Shown: positions 1-9,500 of the stretch, in pieces | How the letters are laid out: every line of letters starts with the position of its first letter | How positions within the stretch are numbered: position 1 is the stretch's first letter | Assembly: GCF_003286085.1 (NCBI RefSeq) | Contig: NW_020825483.1 | Coordinates: 124,001 to 188,000, forward strand | DNA from: Drosophila persimilis | Lineage: Eukaryota; Arthropoda; Insecta; Diptera; Drosophilidae | DNA length: 64,000 bases | Direction of reading: 5' to 3' | Notes under the pieces: generated by a model | Told to the model about the DNA's origin: nothing | The model's database searches: none | What the model saw: the letters and a program-made list of their open reading frames with translations, nothing else | Translations under genes and position numbers: made by a program

Positions 1-1974
1 GCAGTTTTCCACTTCCCAGAACCTTCGCACTAGCTCATCCAAACCAACGGTAGGCGTTTGACTCAATTCCGTCGAACTAGAGGCAGCTAGGAGCACTGAG
101 CTGCGGGAGTACTGACCTCCACCTGTGACAACCCAGCCGAGACGGGTTTTTTGTATTATAGGAAGTCCCCTTTCCAATTTGATCTGTCCAACGCATAAAA
201 TGTCGTAAAATAAGCTGGCTCCAATAAGTACATCGATGCGCTGAGATTTGTTAAAGTGTGGGTCAGCAAGGCTGATATTGGATGGCATTTCCCATTTGGA
301 TACATCAAATGAAGAAGCAGGCTGGTTTCCTGTAATACGTGGAGCAACGAGAGCTGTGAGACTCGTGAAGTAATCGGAAGTCCTGGATTGAATGACCAAA
401 TTAACTGAACCTTCCGTGTGAAATGCAGAATCAGCGCCGATACCCGATACTGATACCGACCCTTTGGCTCGTTTCAGCTGAAGCCTCTGAGCAAAGCGAG
501 AGGTTATTAAATTAATCTGAGAGCCTGAATCCAGAAGAGCCCGGCAAGGAAGAAGATCACCAACTCGACTCTTTATCATAATGACTGTCGTGGCTAGAAG
601 CACTACGTCTGAGCTAAGATTCTGAGCAGGAGGCGAGCATGGTGATGAAGCGGCAACAAGAGAACTTGAAAGATTGGGGCCTGGGCATAAGTCTGTCTGA
701 ATAGGAGACGTAGTAGCGTTTGCAGGTTCCGTGTTAACTGACGTAGGCAGCGGATTGTTGATATGTAAAAGGGTATGATGCTTTTCACCGCATGTGCGAC
801 AAGAGCCTGAACTGCAGGAGGTATTCCGATGTCCCTTCTTCAAACAGTTGAAGCAAACTCTAAGCTTCCTTGCCTCTCTAAGACGCAAGGATGGCGAAAG
901 GTTTCCAAAGCGAGTGCAGCTGTAAATGTTATGCCCTTTATTATCACAGAACACGCATTCCAATACGATTGTATTTGTAGCAACAAGACTGTGTTTTGAA
1001 TGAGTGATTCGTTTATGTTTTCCAACCTGACTGCTATGGATTTGAATCGACATAGCTTGATCCATGGTCTCCATGGCTTGACATCTCCTCTCCAAAAAAA
1101 CCGAAAAATGGTCCCATGTTGGTATGACGTTAGGGGGTGACAGCTCCTCCCATTTGGTCCTGGTATCAGAGTCGAGATACTTGCATGTGGAGTTAACGAT
1201 GATGCATCCAGCTATTTCCTCCATGGTACCCATCGATCTAAGCGCTCTCATGTGAGAATGAAGCTTGTCCGATAAAGTACGTAGCTTTGTAGTTGACCCA
1301 TCTTCAACCTTCTCATGCCTCAGAATCTCAGCGACGTGTGCCTGAAAGATTAAACGTTTATTATTGAAACGATTGTTTAAAATGTCCAATGCAATATCAT
1401 AATTGCTCTCCGATACTTCCAAAGAGCGAACAGCCTCCAGGGCAGGTCCATCCAAACATGAGCGCAGGTGCTGGAACTTCTCAATCTTTGATAGAAAGGG
1501 CTCCTGATCTATTACTGTGCTAAACATCGAGTAAAAGTCTGCCCACTCAGTATAACCTCCACGGAAAGTGGGAAGTTTAATGTCAGGAATATGATATCGT
1601 GACCGTACATTTCCGGAGGCAGTAACGTTGAGCTCGGGTCGTATCGTTGAGTGATGCGGCATGTTCTGGGTAGTCCTGCGGAGTGCTGAGCGAATACGAA
1701 CTTCGATTTCCATCGCCAAATCGTCAAAATTGTTGCTTAAGTCGCTGCCAATTTCGCTTACATCAAGCTCTTCTAAATTAGAATGAGTAACATTAAATGA
1801 GTCGGACATTTTTTCCAAGAATTTTAAATGAACACTTAGCGCATCTTCACTGATTGGGTTGTTTTCATCATTCAATATCGTCTCTCGAAGTGAAACGGCT
1901 TTTTTGTATATTGAGAGTGCCTTTAGTTTGTAAAAAGACACCCTGTTTTCCGGCACGTCATTAGACTCATCCAT
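1..1974 (-). CDS. BEL-a Gag-Pol polyprotein, N-terminal 658 codons
   Basis: Open from the ATG at 1974 to the window edge without a stop. Residues about 130-300 form the BEL/Pao capsid region (it carries the LP.F.G...W..F...F motif, family DUF1759). Three Cys/His clusters follow at about 338-404: CX2CX4HX4C twice, then a CX2C..HH form. The protease starts near residue 475 and has the DSGS active-site motif at about 481, continuing through the DPxFxxxxxIDxLIG and GQI segments (DUF1758). The RT, RNase H and integrase expected downstream would lie left of base 1. Capsid and protease act in assembling cytoplasmic virus-like particles. The frame is undamaged here, so this may be a young copy. Confidence 0.88.
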   Translation of the reverse strand, partial: MDESNDVPENRVSFYKLKALSIYKKAVSLRETILNDENNPISEDALSVHLKFLEKMSDSFNVTHSNLEELDVSEIGSDLSNNFDDLAMEIEVRIRSALRRTTQNMPHHSTIRPELNVTASGNVRSRYHIPDIKLPTFRGGYTEWADFYSMFSTVIDQEPFLSKIEKFQHLRSCLDGPALEAVRSLEVSESNYDIALDILNNRFNNKRLIFQAHVAEILRHEKVEDGSTTKLRTLSDKLHSHMRALRSMGTMEEIAGCIIVNSTCKYLDSDTRTKWEELSPPNVIPTWDHFSVFLERRCQAMETMDQAMSIQIHSSQVGKHKRITHSKHSLVATNTIVLECVFCDNKGHNIYSCTRFGNLSPSLRLREARKLRVCFNCLKKGHRNTSCSSGSCRTCGEKHHTLLHINNPLPTSVNTEPANATTSPIQTDLCPGPNLSSSLVAASSPCSPPAQNLSSDVVLLATTVIMIKSRVGDLLPCRALLDSGSQINLITSRFAQRLQLKRAKGSVSVSGIGADSAFHTEGSVNLVIQSRTSDYFTSLTALVAPRITGNQPASSFDVSKWEMPSNISLADPHFNKSQRIDVLIGASLFYDILCVGQIKLERGLPIIQKTRLGWVVTGGGQYSRSSVLLAASSSTELSQTPTVGLDELVRRFWEVENC

Positions 1975-2210
1975 TTTCGACAGGCAGCAGCGAGCAAAGC
2001 ACAAAGAAGAATCGAAGAACCAACCGTTTGATTTTTTTTGGTATGCAAGCGCAAGTGCAGCGAACCCGAAGCCGCTAATGCACGTAGCTGTATTAGTGCT
2101 TGTAAGCAAGCGCGCGACGAAATGGGAACTAACCGCTTCGCGTTCGAACAGTTATGTTTAGTGGATAATTTTCACTGTTTATAATTGTTTATTTCCAAAT
2201 TGTTATTGAC

Positions 2211-2229
2211 GATCACGTCGGGGTCACCA
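2211..2229 (-). other. Primer binding site, tRNA-Trp
   Basis: On the minus strand, two bases after the LTR, the sequence reads TGGTGACCCCGACGTGATC. Its first 18 bases equal the tRNA-Trp primer site known from Rous sarcoma virus, i.e. the complement of the 3' end of eukaryotic tRNA-Trp including CCA. It fixes the LTR end and the element's orientation. Confidence 0.9.
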
Positions 2230-2231
2230 AA

Positions 2232-3038
2232 TGTTGAGACAACGAGCTTTTTCGCTGACTATGATTGTTCAATAATTTCACAAATTATTAATTTCCGAAA
2301 ACGTTATAAATTTTATTATAGGTATTTTGTGTGTTGAGGGTGGCCGAAGATGCCAGAGCCTTTTACAATAGTATTAGAGTGACACACTTGGATGAGGCAA
2401 GCGAGCCGATCTCGAGCCAAAGTAATAGATTGGGGACAAAAGGGGTCTGTTCTCCAACTATATCAAGCGGTAACTGCTAGAGCAGGCGCAGCTGCTGACG
2501 GCTTAGCGACGGCATAGGAAAGAAAAGATAACAAGAGCGAGCATAGATAAGAATAGATGATTAAATGAGAGCATGTTGCTGAGCGAGCATAGATAAAGCT
2601 ACGCTTACGTTACGTTAGTTTAGTATAATGACCAAAATAGAAAAGAAAGTGAATTGATAGGCAATAAAACAATGGTATAAAATTTACACTCGGGCTTCGC
2701 CCGAACAATGCTAATATCACGATATAGGACTCCACCAACGAGATAACTAACTATTCAAAAGACGGATACCCCGACTCAAAGTTATATTCATTAAATTATC
2801 TCGAGCTTGGCTGTAGAGATTCCCTTATCAAATTCTAGTTTGTGTTAGGAAAAAGTCACAGAGTTTAGGAATCACGATCGTCTATTTATGATAAGTAGAG
2901 ACTGTCCATTATCCGGACTTATACCTTCGAAACTGGTAATAGAACTGGCCAACATAACCAACTTAATTACTCAACTATTCAAATGGAAACGTACAGTTAG
3001 TAGTAGACCACCTAGATCATGCCTGGAGAGGGCGAACA
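2232..3038 (-). repeat. BEL-a 5' LTR
   Basis: About 807 bp. In element orientation it starts TGTTCGCCCTCTCC and ends GTTGTCTCAACA, directly before the primer site. An AATAAA-type signal sits near its 3' end (plus-strand TTTTATTATA around 2310). The other LTR is outside the window, so the right boundary rests on the TGTT/AACA ends alone. Confidence 0.75.
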
Positions 3039-3126
3039 TATTAATTATTTACCGACGGAAATAAGAAAAATTTCATATTCGTTAACTCATATTTGCATAT
3101 TAGTTTCATAATTTTATTTTCATTAT
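3039..3126. other. Unassigned AT-rich spacer
   Basis: AT-rich sequence between the BEL-a LTR and the first DINE-1. It probably belongs to the same element as the short linker at 3757-3775 and the gypsy leader at 4908, but I see no coding or structural signal. Confidence 0.4.
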
Positions 3127-3756
3127 TATACCCGATACTCAAAATGAGTATTGGGGTATATTAGATTTGTGGTGAAAGTGGATGTGTGTAACGTCCAGAA
3201 GGAATCGTTTCCGAACCCATAAAGTATATATATTCTTGATCAGCATCAATAGCCGAGTCGATTGAGCCATGTCTGTCTGTCCGTCTGTCCGTCCGTCCGT
3301 CTGTCCGTCTGTCCGTCCCCTTCAGCGCCTAATGCTCAAAGACTATAAGAGCTAGAGCAACGATGTTTTGGATCCAGACTTCTGTGATATGTCACTGCTC
3401 CAAAAATATTTCAAAACTTTGCCCCGCCCACTTCCGCCCCCACAAAGGGCGAAAATCTGTGGCATCCACAATTTCGACGATACGAGAAAACTAAAAACGC
3501 AGAATCATAGATAATGACTATATCTATCAGATTGCTGAATCTGGATCAGATCAGATAATTTTTATAGCCAAAAGGAACAAATCAATTTGCAGTGGCTACG
3601 CAGCTCAGACTGATTTTCTGTCTCTCTCGCACGCACTCTTTGTCGTGTCGTTAAATATTAGCGGCGTCTGCCGGAGGAGAGCCATACTGACTTAGTATCG
3701 GGTATAACCGTAGAGTTGCGGTGTCCGCAGCAACTCACAACGTTCCCCCTCGTTTT
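3127..3756 (+). mobile_element. DINE-1/INE-1 (short form)
   Basis: Starts TATACCCGATACTCAAAATG and ends at the CCCCCTCGTTTT terminus. It has the subterminal inverted repeat TATACCCGATACT/AGTATCGGGTATA, twelve GTCY units and the 3' hairpin GAGTTGC...GCAACTC. At 630 bp it lacks the middle blocks present in the 1.1-kb copies. DINE-1 elements are non-autonomous Helitron/Helentron relatives of Drosophila. No target duplication is seen, as expected. Confidence 0.9.
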
Positions 3757-3775
3757 CATTATAATTATTATTTTT

Positions 3776-4907
3776 TATACCCGATACTCAAAATGAGTAT
3801 TGTTATACCCGATACTCAAAATGAGTATTGGGGTATATTAGATTTGTGATAAAAGTGGATGTGTGTAACGTCCAGAAGGAATCGTTTCCGACCCCATAAA
3901 GTATATATATTCTTGATCAGCATCAATAGCCGAGACGATTGAGCCATGTCTGTCTGTCCGTCTGTCCGTCTGTCCGTCCCCTTCAGCGCCTAGTGCTCAA
4001 AGACTATAAGAGCTAGAGCAACGATGTTTTGGATCCAGACTTCTGTGATATGTCACTGCTACAAAAATATTTCAAAACTTTGCCCCGCCCATTTCGGCCC
4101 CCACAAAGGGCGAAAATCTGTGGCATCCACAATTTTAAAGATACGAGAAAACTAAAAACGCAGAATCGTAGAGAATGACCATATCTTTTAGACTGCAGAA
4201 TCTGAAATTGGATCGTATTATTATTATAGCCAGCATCAAGAAAACAATTTCATTTTTTCGCGCCCTGTCTCTCTCTAACACACACGTAGCATATGCGGCT
4301 TTGCTTAGAGTAAAACATTAGCGCCTAGATCTCAGAGACTATAAAAGCTAGAGCAACCAAATTTGGTATCCACACTCCTAATATATCAGACCGAGACGAG
4401 TTTGTTTCAAAATTTCGACACACCCCCTTCCGCCCCCGCAAAGGATGCAAATCTGGGGATATTCACAAATCTCATAGAGTATTAAGGCTAGAGTAACCAA
4501 ATTTAGTGTCCGTACTCCTGTTAGATCTCACTATAAAACGTATATCTCAAAATTTCGCCCCACCCCCTTCCGCCCCCACAAAAGGACGAAAATCTGTTGC
4601 ATCAACAATATTGCAGATTCGGGAAAACTAGAAACGCAGAATCATAGATAATGACCATATCTATCAGCTTGCTGAATCTGGATCAGATCGGATAACTTTT
4701 GTAACCAAAAGCAAGAAATCAATTTGCAGTGGCTACGCAGCGCCCGACGTCACGCTCAGACTGATTTTCTGTCTCCCTCGCACGCACTCTTTGTGGTGTC
4801 GCTTAATATTAGCGGCGTCTGCCGGAGAAGAGCCATACTGACTTAGTATCGGGTATAACTGTAGAGTTGCGGTGTCCGCAGCAACTCACAACGTTCCCCC
4901 TCGTTTT
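3776..4907 (+). mobile_element. DINE-1/INE-1 (long form, duplicated 5' end)
   Basis: About 1.13 kb. The first 28 bases occur twice (3776 and 3804), then eight GTCY units, three diverged internal blocks (each with a gctagag..aacc core followed by cgccccc.caaagg), and the standard hairpin and CTCGTTTT end. It is separated from the preceding copy by a 19-base linker and followed directly by the gypsy leader. The same pair and linker recur at 17001-19051. Confidence 0.9.
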
Positions 4908-5020
4908 ATTTATTATTATTAAGAAATTCATACAAATCATGGCGGTCCACCGTAGTAATGAAAATTTAGCTTCGGCATTGATCAACCAAGACTCGTTTTG
5001 ACCAGTTGATAGCTACCACG

Positions 5021-5691
5021 CGACAATCTGCATCTGCTTTTCACAGGCAAGGCCAGCGGTTGGTTCTGGGATTTTCATCGAAGAAACCACCAATACTCCT
5101 GGCCATCGTTCTGTACAGCATTTAGACAAAGATTCGACGATCAGAAAGATGATTTGGACCTTTGGGAAACGTCAACAGATGGACAACGAATCCTTCGAAG
5201 ATTTTCAGTCAGCCATTGAAAAGTTAGTGGCACGACTTTCACATGAGAGAAGCGAACTCAAGCTGATCGATATTCTTAAGCAGAATGCGAAAAGTGCTCT
5301 GCGATTTGAGCTGTTGCATTTAAAAATGCAGAATAGAAGTGAGTTGAGGGAGGAAGTTAAAAAGCATGAACACTTCTGTAAAGATGCTGGCAACTTTCTA
5401 CAGAGAAACCGGGTAACTAGACCCCATGTATCAGAAATTCAGAGTGAGGAAGAAGAACTAGAAGAAGAGAGTATCTCCGAACTACGCCGCAAGCGGTTTG
5501 TTTGCTGGAATTGCGACAAAACAGGCCATCGGTTTGAAGATTGCGTAGCAGAACGCCGAATCTTCTGTTATGGCTGCGGGGCGAAAAATACTTTTAAGCC
5601 AAAGTGCGAAAAATGTAACCCATCGGAAAACCGAAAGCGGGATGCGCAAAACAAAACCACACTGGCGCATCCGACAATGATGACAGAATGA
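5021..5691 (+). pseudogene. Gypsy copy I gag, 5'-deleted fragment
   Basis: C-terminal part of capsid plus nucleocapsid. Residues of the 180-codon stretch from 5149 include an acidic/charged linker, the knuckle CWNCDKTGHRFEDC (CX2CX4HX4C) and a second cysteine cluster, CYGCGAKNTFKPKCEKC. The capsid N-terminus was removed by the deletion. As in the other three copies, the frame used upstream of about 5170 differs by one base from the frame used downstream, so the gene cannot give a full Gag. Confidence 0.85.
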
Positions 5692-5892
5692 AAGAGCAAA
5701 CTTTCCAAGAAAACACCTCCAACCCGGATTGTCCAAAAATTCGATCTAATAGGTCCCTGGTAGAGGCACAAAACCCAGACGGAGGGGATAGATATAGATG
5801 GTGAAAGTTCCCAATCAGATAAGCTACGATTAAAGTATCAACCAAAACGTTCGACCATACGATTAAGGCAATTCTGGACCAAGGTAAAGAAG

Positions 5893-6176
5893 GTGCGAAA
5901 GAGACTTGTCTCGTCGGTCCTTTTGAGCTCCGATAACAGATTATTTATAGAACTAAGCATAGAAGAACAAAACTTCATGGCCTTGCTAGATTCGGGGGCG
6001 ACGATAAGCTGTCTTGGAAGTGAAGCCGCTAAATCGTTCGCGCAACACGCCAAGGCAAAGAAATGCGGAAATATTCGAACGGCCAATAATGAATCTTGTA
6101 AAGTCGTAGCGAAAATTACAGTTCCCATAACTTTTCGCGATCATACTAAGGAGATAGCATTTTTCATAATACCAGC
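5893..6176 (+). pseudogene. Gypsy copy I pol, 5' piece (protease)
   Basis: Encodes the start of Pol: a retropepsin with the active-site motif LLDSGAT at about 5980. The frame continues to AFFIIPA and is then cut at 6176 by BEL-b. The rest of pol lies at 12708-15467, so this half cannot be translated into RT. Confidence 0.87.
6172..6176 (+). repeat. BEL-b target site duplication (left), CCAGC
   Basis: CCAGC here is repeated at 12708-12712 on the other side of BEL-b. The uninterrupted gypsy copies have it once. A five-base duplication is normal for BEL/Pao integration. Confidence 0.88.
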
Positions 6177-6569
6177 TATTGCCGCGCCGGGCAACGCCTC
6201 CAAATCTGGGGCCGTACGTTTGATAAGCCTCCCGTGTTCAATACGCCTCCCGTGGTTTTGTTCTTTAAATCGGTTTTATTCATTTGTTTGTTTCACTTAT
6301 TTATTCATTTACAATGTCGGGCGGGTGTTAAACTACGAGAGCTAGCGCTAAAAAACTTGTACCGCTTCAGTGCTTTTTCTGCTGCCTTTTGTTTTCGTTC
6401 TTCCTTCTTCCTGCCTTTGTCTGCCCTTCGCCCTAATTAACCCTTTGCTCAGCGCTGTTAATGTTTGTGCTGTTAACGCAGTGATATTCAGGGCTGTTAG
6501 GCGCAGTGATATTCAGGACTGTTAGGCGCAGTGATATTTAGAGCTGCCGCTGCGGTTTCTGCCGTAACA
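6177..6569 (-). repeat. BEL-b 3' LTR
   Basis: About 393 bp. In element orientation it starts TGTTACGGCAGAAACC and ends GGCAATA. Within it lie short repeats of gtgatattcagg.ctgttaggc. It is nearly identical to 12316-12707. The last ten codons of the gag-pol ORF lie inside it. Confidence 0.9.
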
Positions 6570-9500
6570 TTCCCCCCTCGCAAACTTCATCGCTTGTCGT
6601 GATGTTTGCCAAACTTCTGGTTACGCCTTGATCCATTAGTGGGTTCGTTGTCCTCACGTCTAACTTGGCCAGTTTAACTATTGGCCGAGTTAGCAGTCCA
6701 GATGCGGTGCGGATCACCGCGCTTCGGGCGATCCCGTCCTTGGCTACTCGAAGGTCCATGATGACGCCTTTCCTCCACTGCACCTTGGGGCTTGTTTCGT
6801 CCGCTAGAACCACGACGTCTCCGAGTTGGATAGGGTTGGTTGGGGTTCCATGCCATTTGGTTCGTGTCGTCAGGCACGGTAGGTACTCCTTCAGCCATCG
6901 TTTTCTGAAGCTGTCCACGATCTGCCCTGCAATGCGAAAACTCTTACCAAGCATAGCTCCTATTGCGCTGCCGTCGCTCTTTGCTGCCATCGAGCTGGTC
7001 TCTGCTCTCAGAAAGTGATTCGGTGTAAGTACGTCGGCTTCCGGACACTCCAACGGCACGTAAGTCAGGGGTCGGGAATTTAGCATATTTTCTATCTTTG
7101 CTAGTGCTGTTCTCAGCACTGGTTCTTGTACGTGCGTCTCCTCTAATATTTCGGCTAGTATGGATTTCACCGATCTGATCATTCTTTCCCACGCACCTCC
7201 CATGTGGGGTGCTCCTGGGGGTATGAAGGACCATTCTATTTGCGGGTACTTGGTTTCCAGTTCGTTCGGTAGAATTCTTTCAATTTCTTCTCGTAGTAGG
7301 CGGCTGGCTCCTCGGAAGTTCGTCCCGTTGTCCGACACGATTCTCTTGGGGACTCCTCGACGGGCTACGAACATTTCCAATGTTAGCATGAAGGCGTCTG
7401 TTGACAGGGAGTTTGCCAGCTCGATGTGTACTGCTCGCACGGTGAGGCACGTGAATAGTACTCCCCATCGTTTCTCGCGTCGTCTTCCTACGTTTACCTC
7501 CAGTGGTCCGAAGTAGTCGATACCTGTGTTTGTGAATGGCAATTCGTTGATTGCTAGCCTCTCTGGTGGTAGGCTTCCCATCTCCGGTGCCTCTGGAAGC
7601 GCTCTTTTATTGCGGCATCTTTGGCAGGCTTTCGCTACGGCGCGAACTCTTGCTCGCAGTCCTGGTATGTGGTACAATTGTCGCATCTCGTTGACGACGA
7701 TCTCAGTAAGCTGATGCTGAAACTTCCGATGGAAATAATCAATGAGAAGATTAGTGACGTTATGTCCTCCGGGTAGAATTACTGGCCGTTTCAGGTTCCT
7801 CGTTATGCCGATCGACTTATCTATGCGGCCGCGTATTCTCAGTACGCCTGTTTCATCGAGGTACGGCGATAATTTGTAGATCGAACTTTTCTTACTCACG
7901 ATTCTTCCTTGTCGTAGAAGAGCCATTTCTTCAGAGTAAGCCTCTTCTTGTACCATCCGGTATATAACGATGTTGACATCTTCCATGTTGCGAAAGCGTG
8001 CGGCTAAATTTGCCTCCTCTGATGCGAAATCTCTTTTGCGTATTTTGTCCAGAAATCTCATCACGCATCTCAGGGCTCCCGTGAACTTTTCCCATTTGCT
8101 AAAGCGACATACATTTGGGATTATGCTACTCAGCTTTGATGGTGGTTTCGGCGTATCTGTCCATTCGTGTACGTGTATCCGTTCCAGATTACTCGGGTTG
8201 AGCTGTGTAGTTGGCCAGTGTTCTTCCTCGTCAAATAGGAACGGCGGACCGGAGAACCATCTCGCTTCCGGTTGGAAACTCGACTCTTTGGTCCACTTCG
8301 TTCCATCGTCTGCTACGTTCAGAGCGGATGGAACCCATTTCCATTCTGATATGTCCGAGGTTTCCAAGATCTCTCCAATTCGGAGCGCGACGAACTGATG
8401 GTACTTTCGGGCGTCTGAACATATCCAATACAACACGTTCTTGGAGTCGGTCCAAAAAACACGTCGCTTGACCTCGACGGAGAGCTCCTGTGTTATGAGT
8501 TTAGCTAGTCGTAGGCCGAGGATCGCTGCCATAAGCTCCATCCTGGGAATCGAAATTGGTTTCAATGGTGCCACTCTTGTCTTGGATGCGAGTAGTGTGC
8601 ATCTGACTTCTCCTCTTTGTTCGATCCTTATGTAGGCGACGGCTGCAAAGGCGTTTATGCTCGCGTCTGTAAAGATGTGTAATTGGATATTAGATGTTTC
8701 TTTCGTTAGACCGAGATATCGTGGAACCCTTAATTCTTCGATGTTTTGTAGTTGCCGTGCCCATATCATCCAACGTTGACGTTCGCTTTCTTCGACCTGT
8801 TCATCCCAGCCTACGGCCGACCTCCACACGTCCTGCAGTATTATCTTTGCCTGTATAATATAGAACCCCAGTAGTCCTAAGGGATCGAAGATGGTCATGA
8901 CTGTACGTAGAATTGACCGCTTCGTCACAGTTTTCGCTTCGTCGTATATGTCATTCGGAAACTTATTGACGAAGGTGAAGTAATCATTCCTTGGATGCCA
9001 CCACATGCCAAGCACTCGTTCTCGTCTTGTTGAGTCCGTCATCTCGATGGGTCGTTCTTGATGATCTCCATCTCCTGAGAGCGCTCTCATCACAGTGCTC
9101 GAGTTAGATATCCATCCTCTCATCTCGAAGCCTCCTTCTTTATGTATGTTCCTCACTGCCAGCGCTAGACGGACCATTTCGTCTTCTGAGTCACAGCTTT
9201 GGAGCCAGTCATCTACAAAGGTGTTGCGAAGTATGGCCTCTACTTCCTCCCTTTGTTCCTCGATGAAAATTTCAGCGTTCCTATCTCTCACGTAGGTCGC
9301 TGCTGCTGGGGAACAAGAGGCACCAAAGGTCATTACGCTCATTACGTACCTATCCGGTTCTCGACTGGTGTCACCGTATCTCCAGAGAAACTGCTGTGAG
9401 CTTTGATCCTCCGAACGTATCCTAACCTGATGAAACATTTCTCTAATATCTCCGCAGATGCCAATAGACTTCTCTCGAAAGCGCGATATTACTCCTACCA

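Larger units (their letters stand above)
1..3038 (-). mobile_element. BEL-a: BEL/Pao LTR retrotransposon, 5' part (cut by window edge)
   Basis: Minus-strand LTR retrotransposon. Reading leftwards it has a 5' LTR (3038-2232), a tRNA-Trp primer binding site (2229-2211), a leader of about 235 bases and a gag-pro reading frame that is still open at base 1. The LTR has TGTT...AACA ends. The order gag, CCHC knuckles, aspartic protease in a single frame is typical of BEL/Pao. Its 3' half lies outside the window, so intactness cannot be judged. Confidence 0.9.

Noticed and set aside
3286-3319. Short regular repeats (gtctgtccgtcc) resembling an array
   Set aside because: This is the GTCY microsatellite inside DINE-1; four-base units, no spacers, not a CRISPR.
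3127-3756. Terminal inverted repeats suggesting a cut-and-paste DNA transposon or foldback element
   Set aside because: The inverted TATACCCGATACT is subterminal on the 3' side, there is a 3' hairpin with a fixed CTCGTTTT end, and no target duplication. This fits DINE-1/Helentron, not a TIR transposon.
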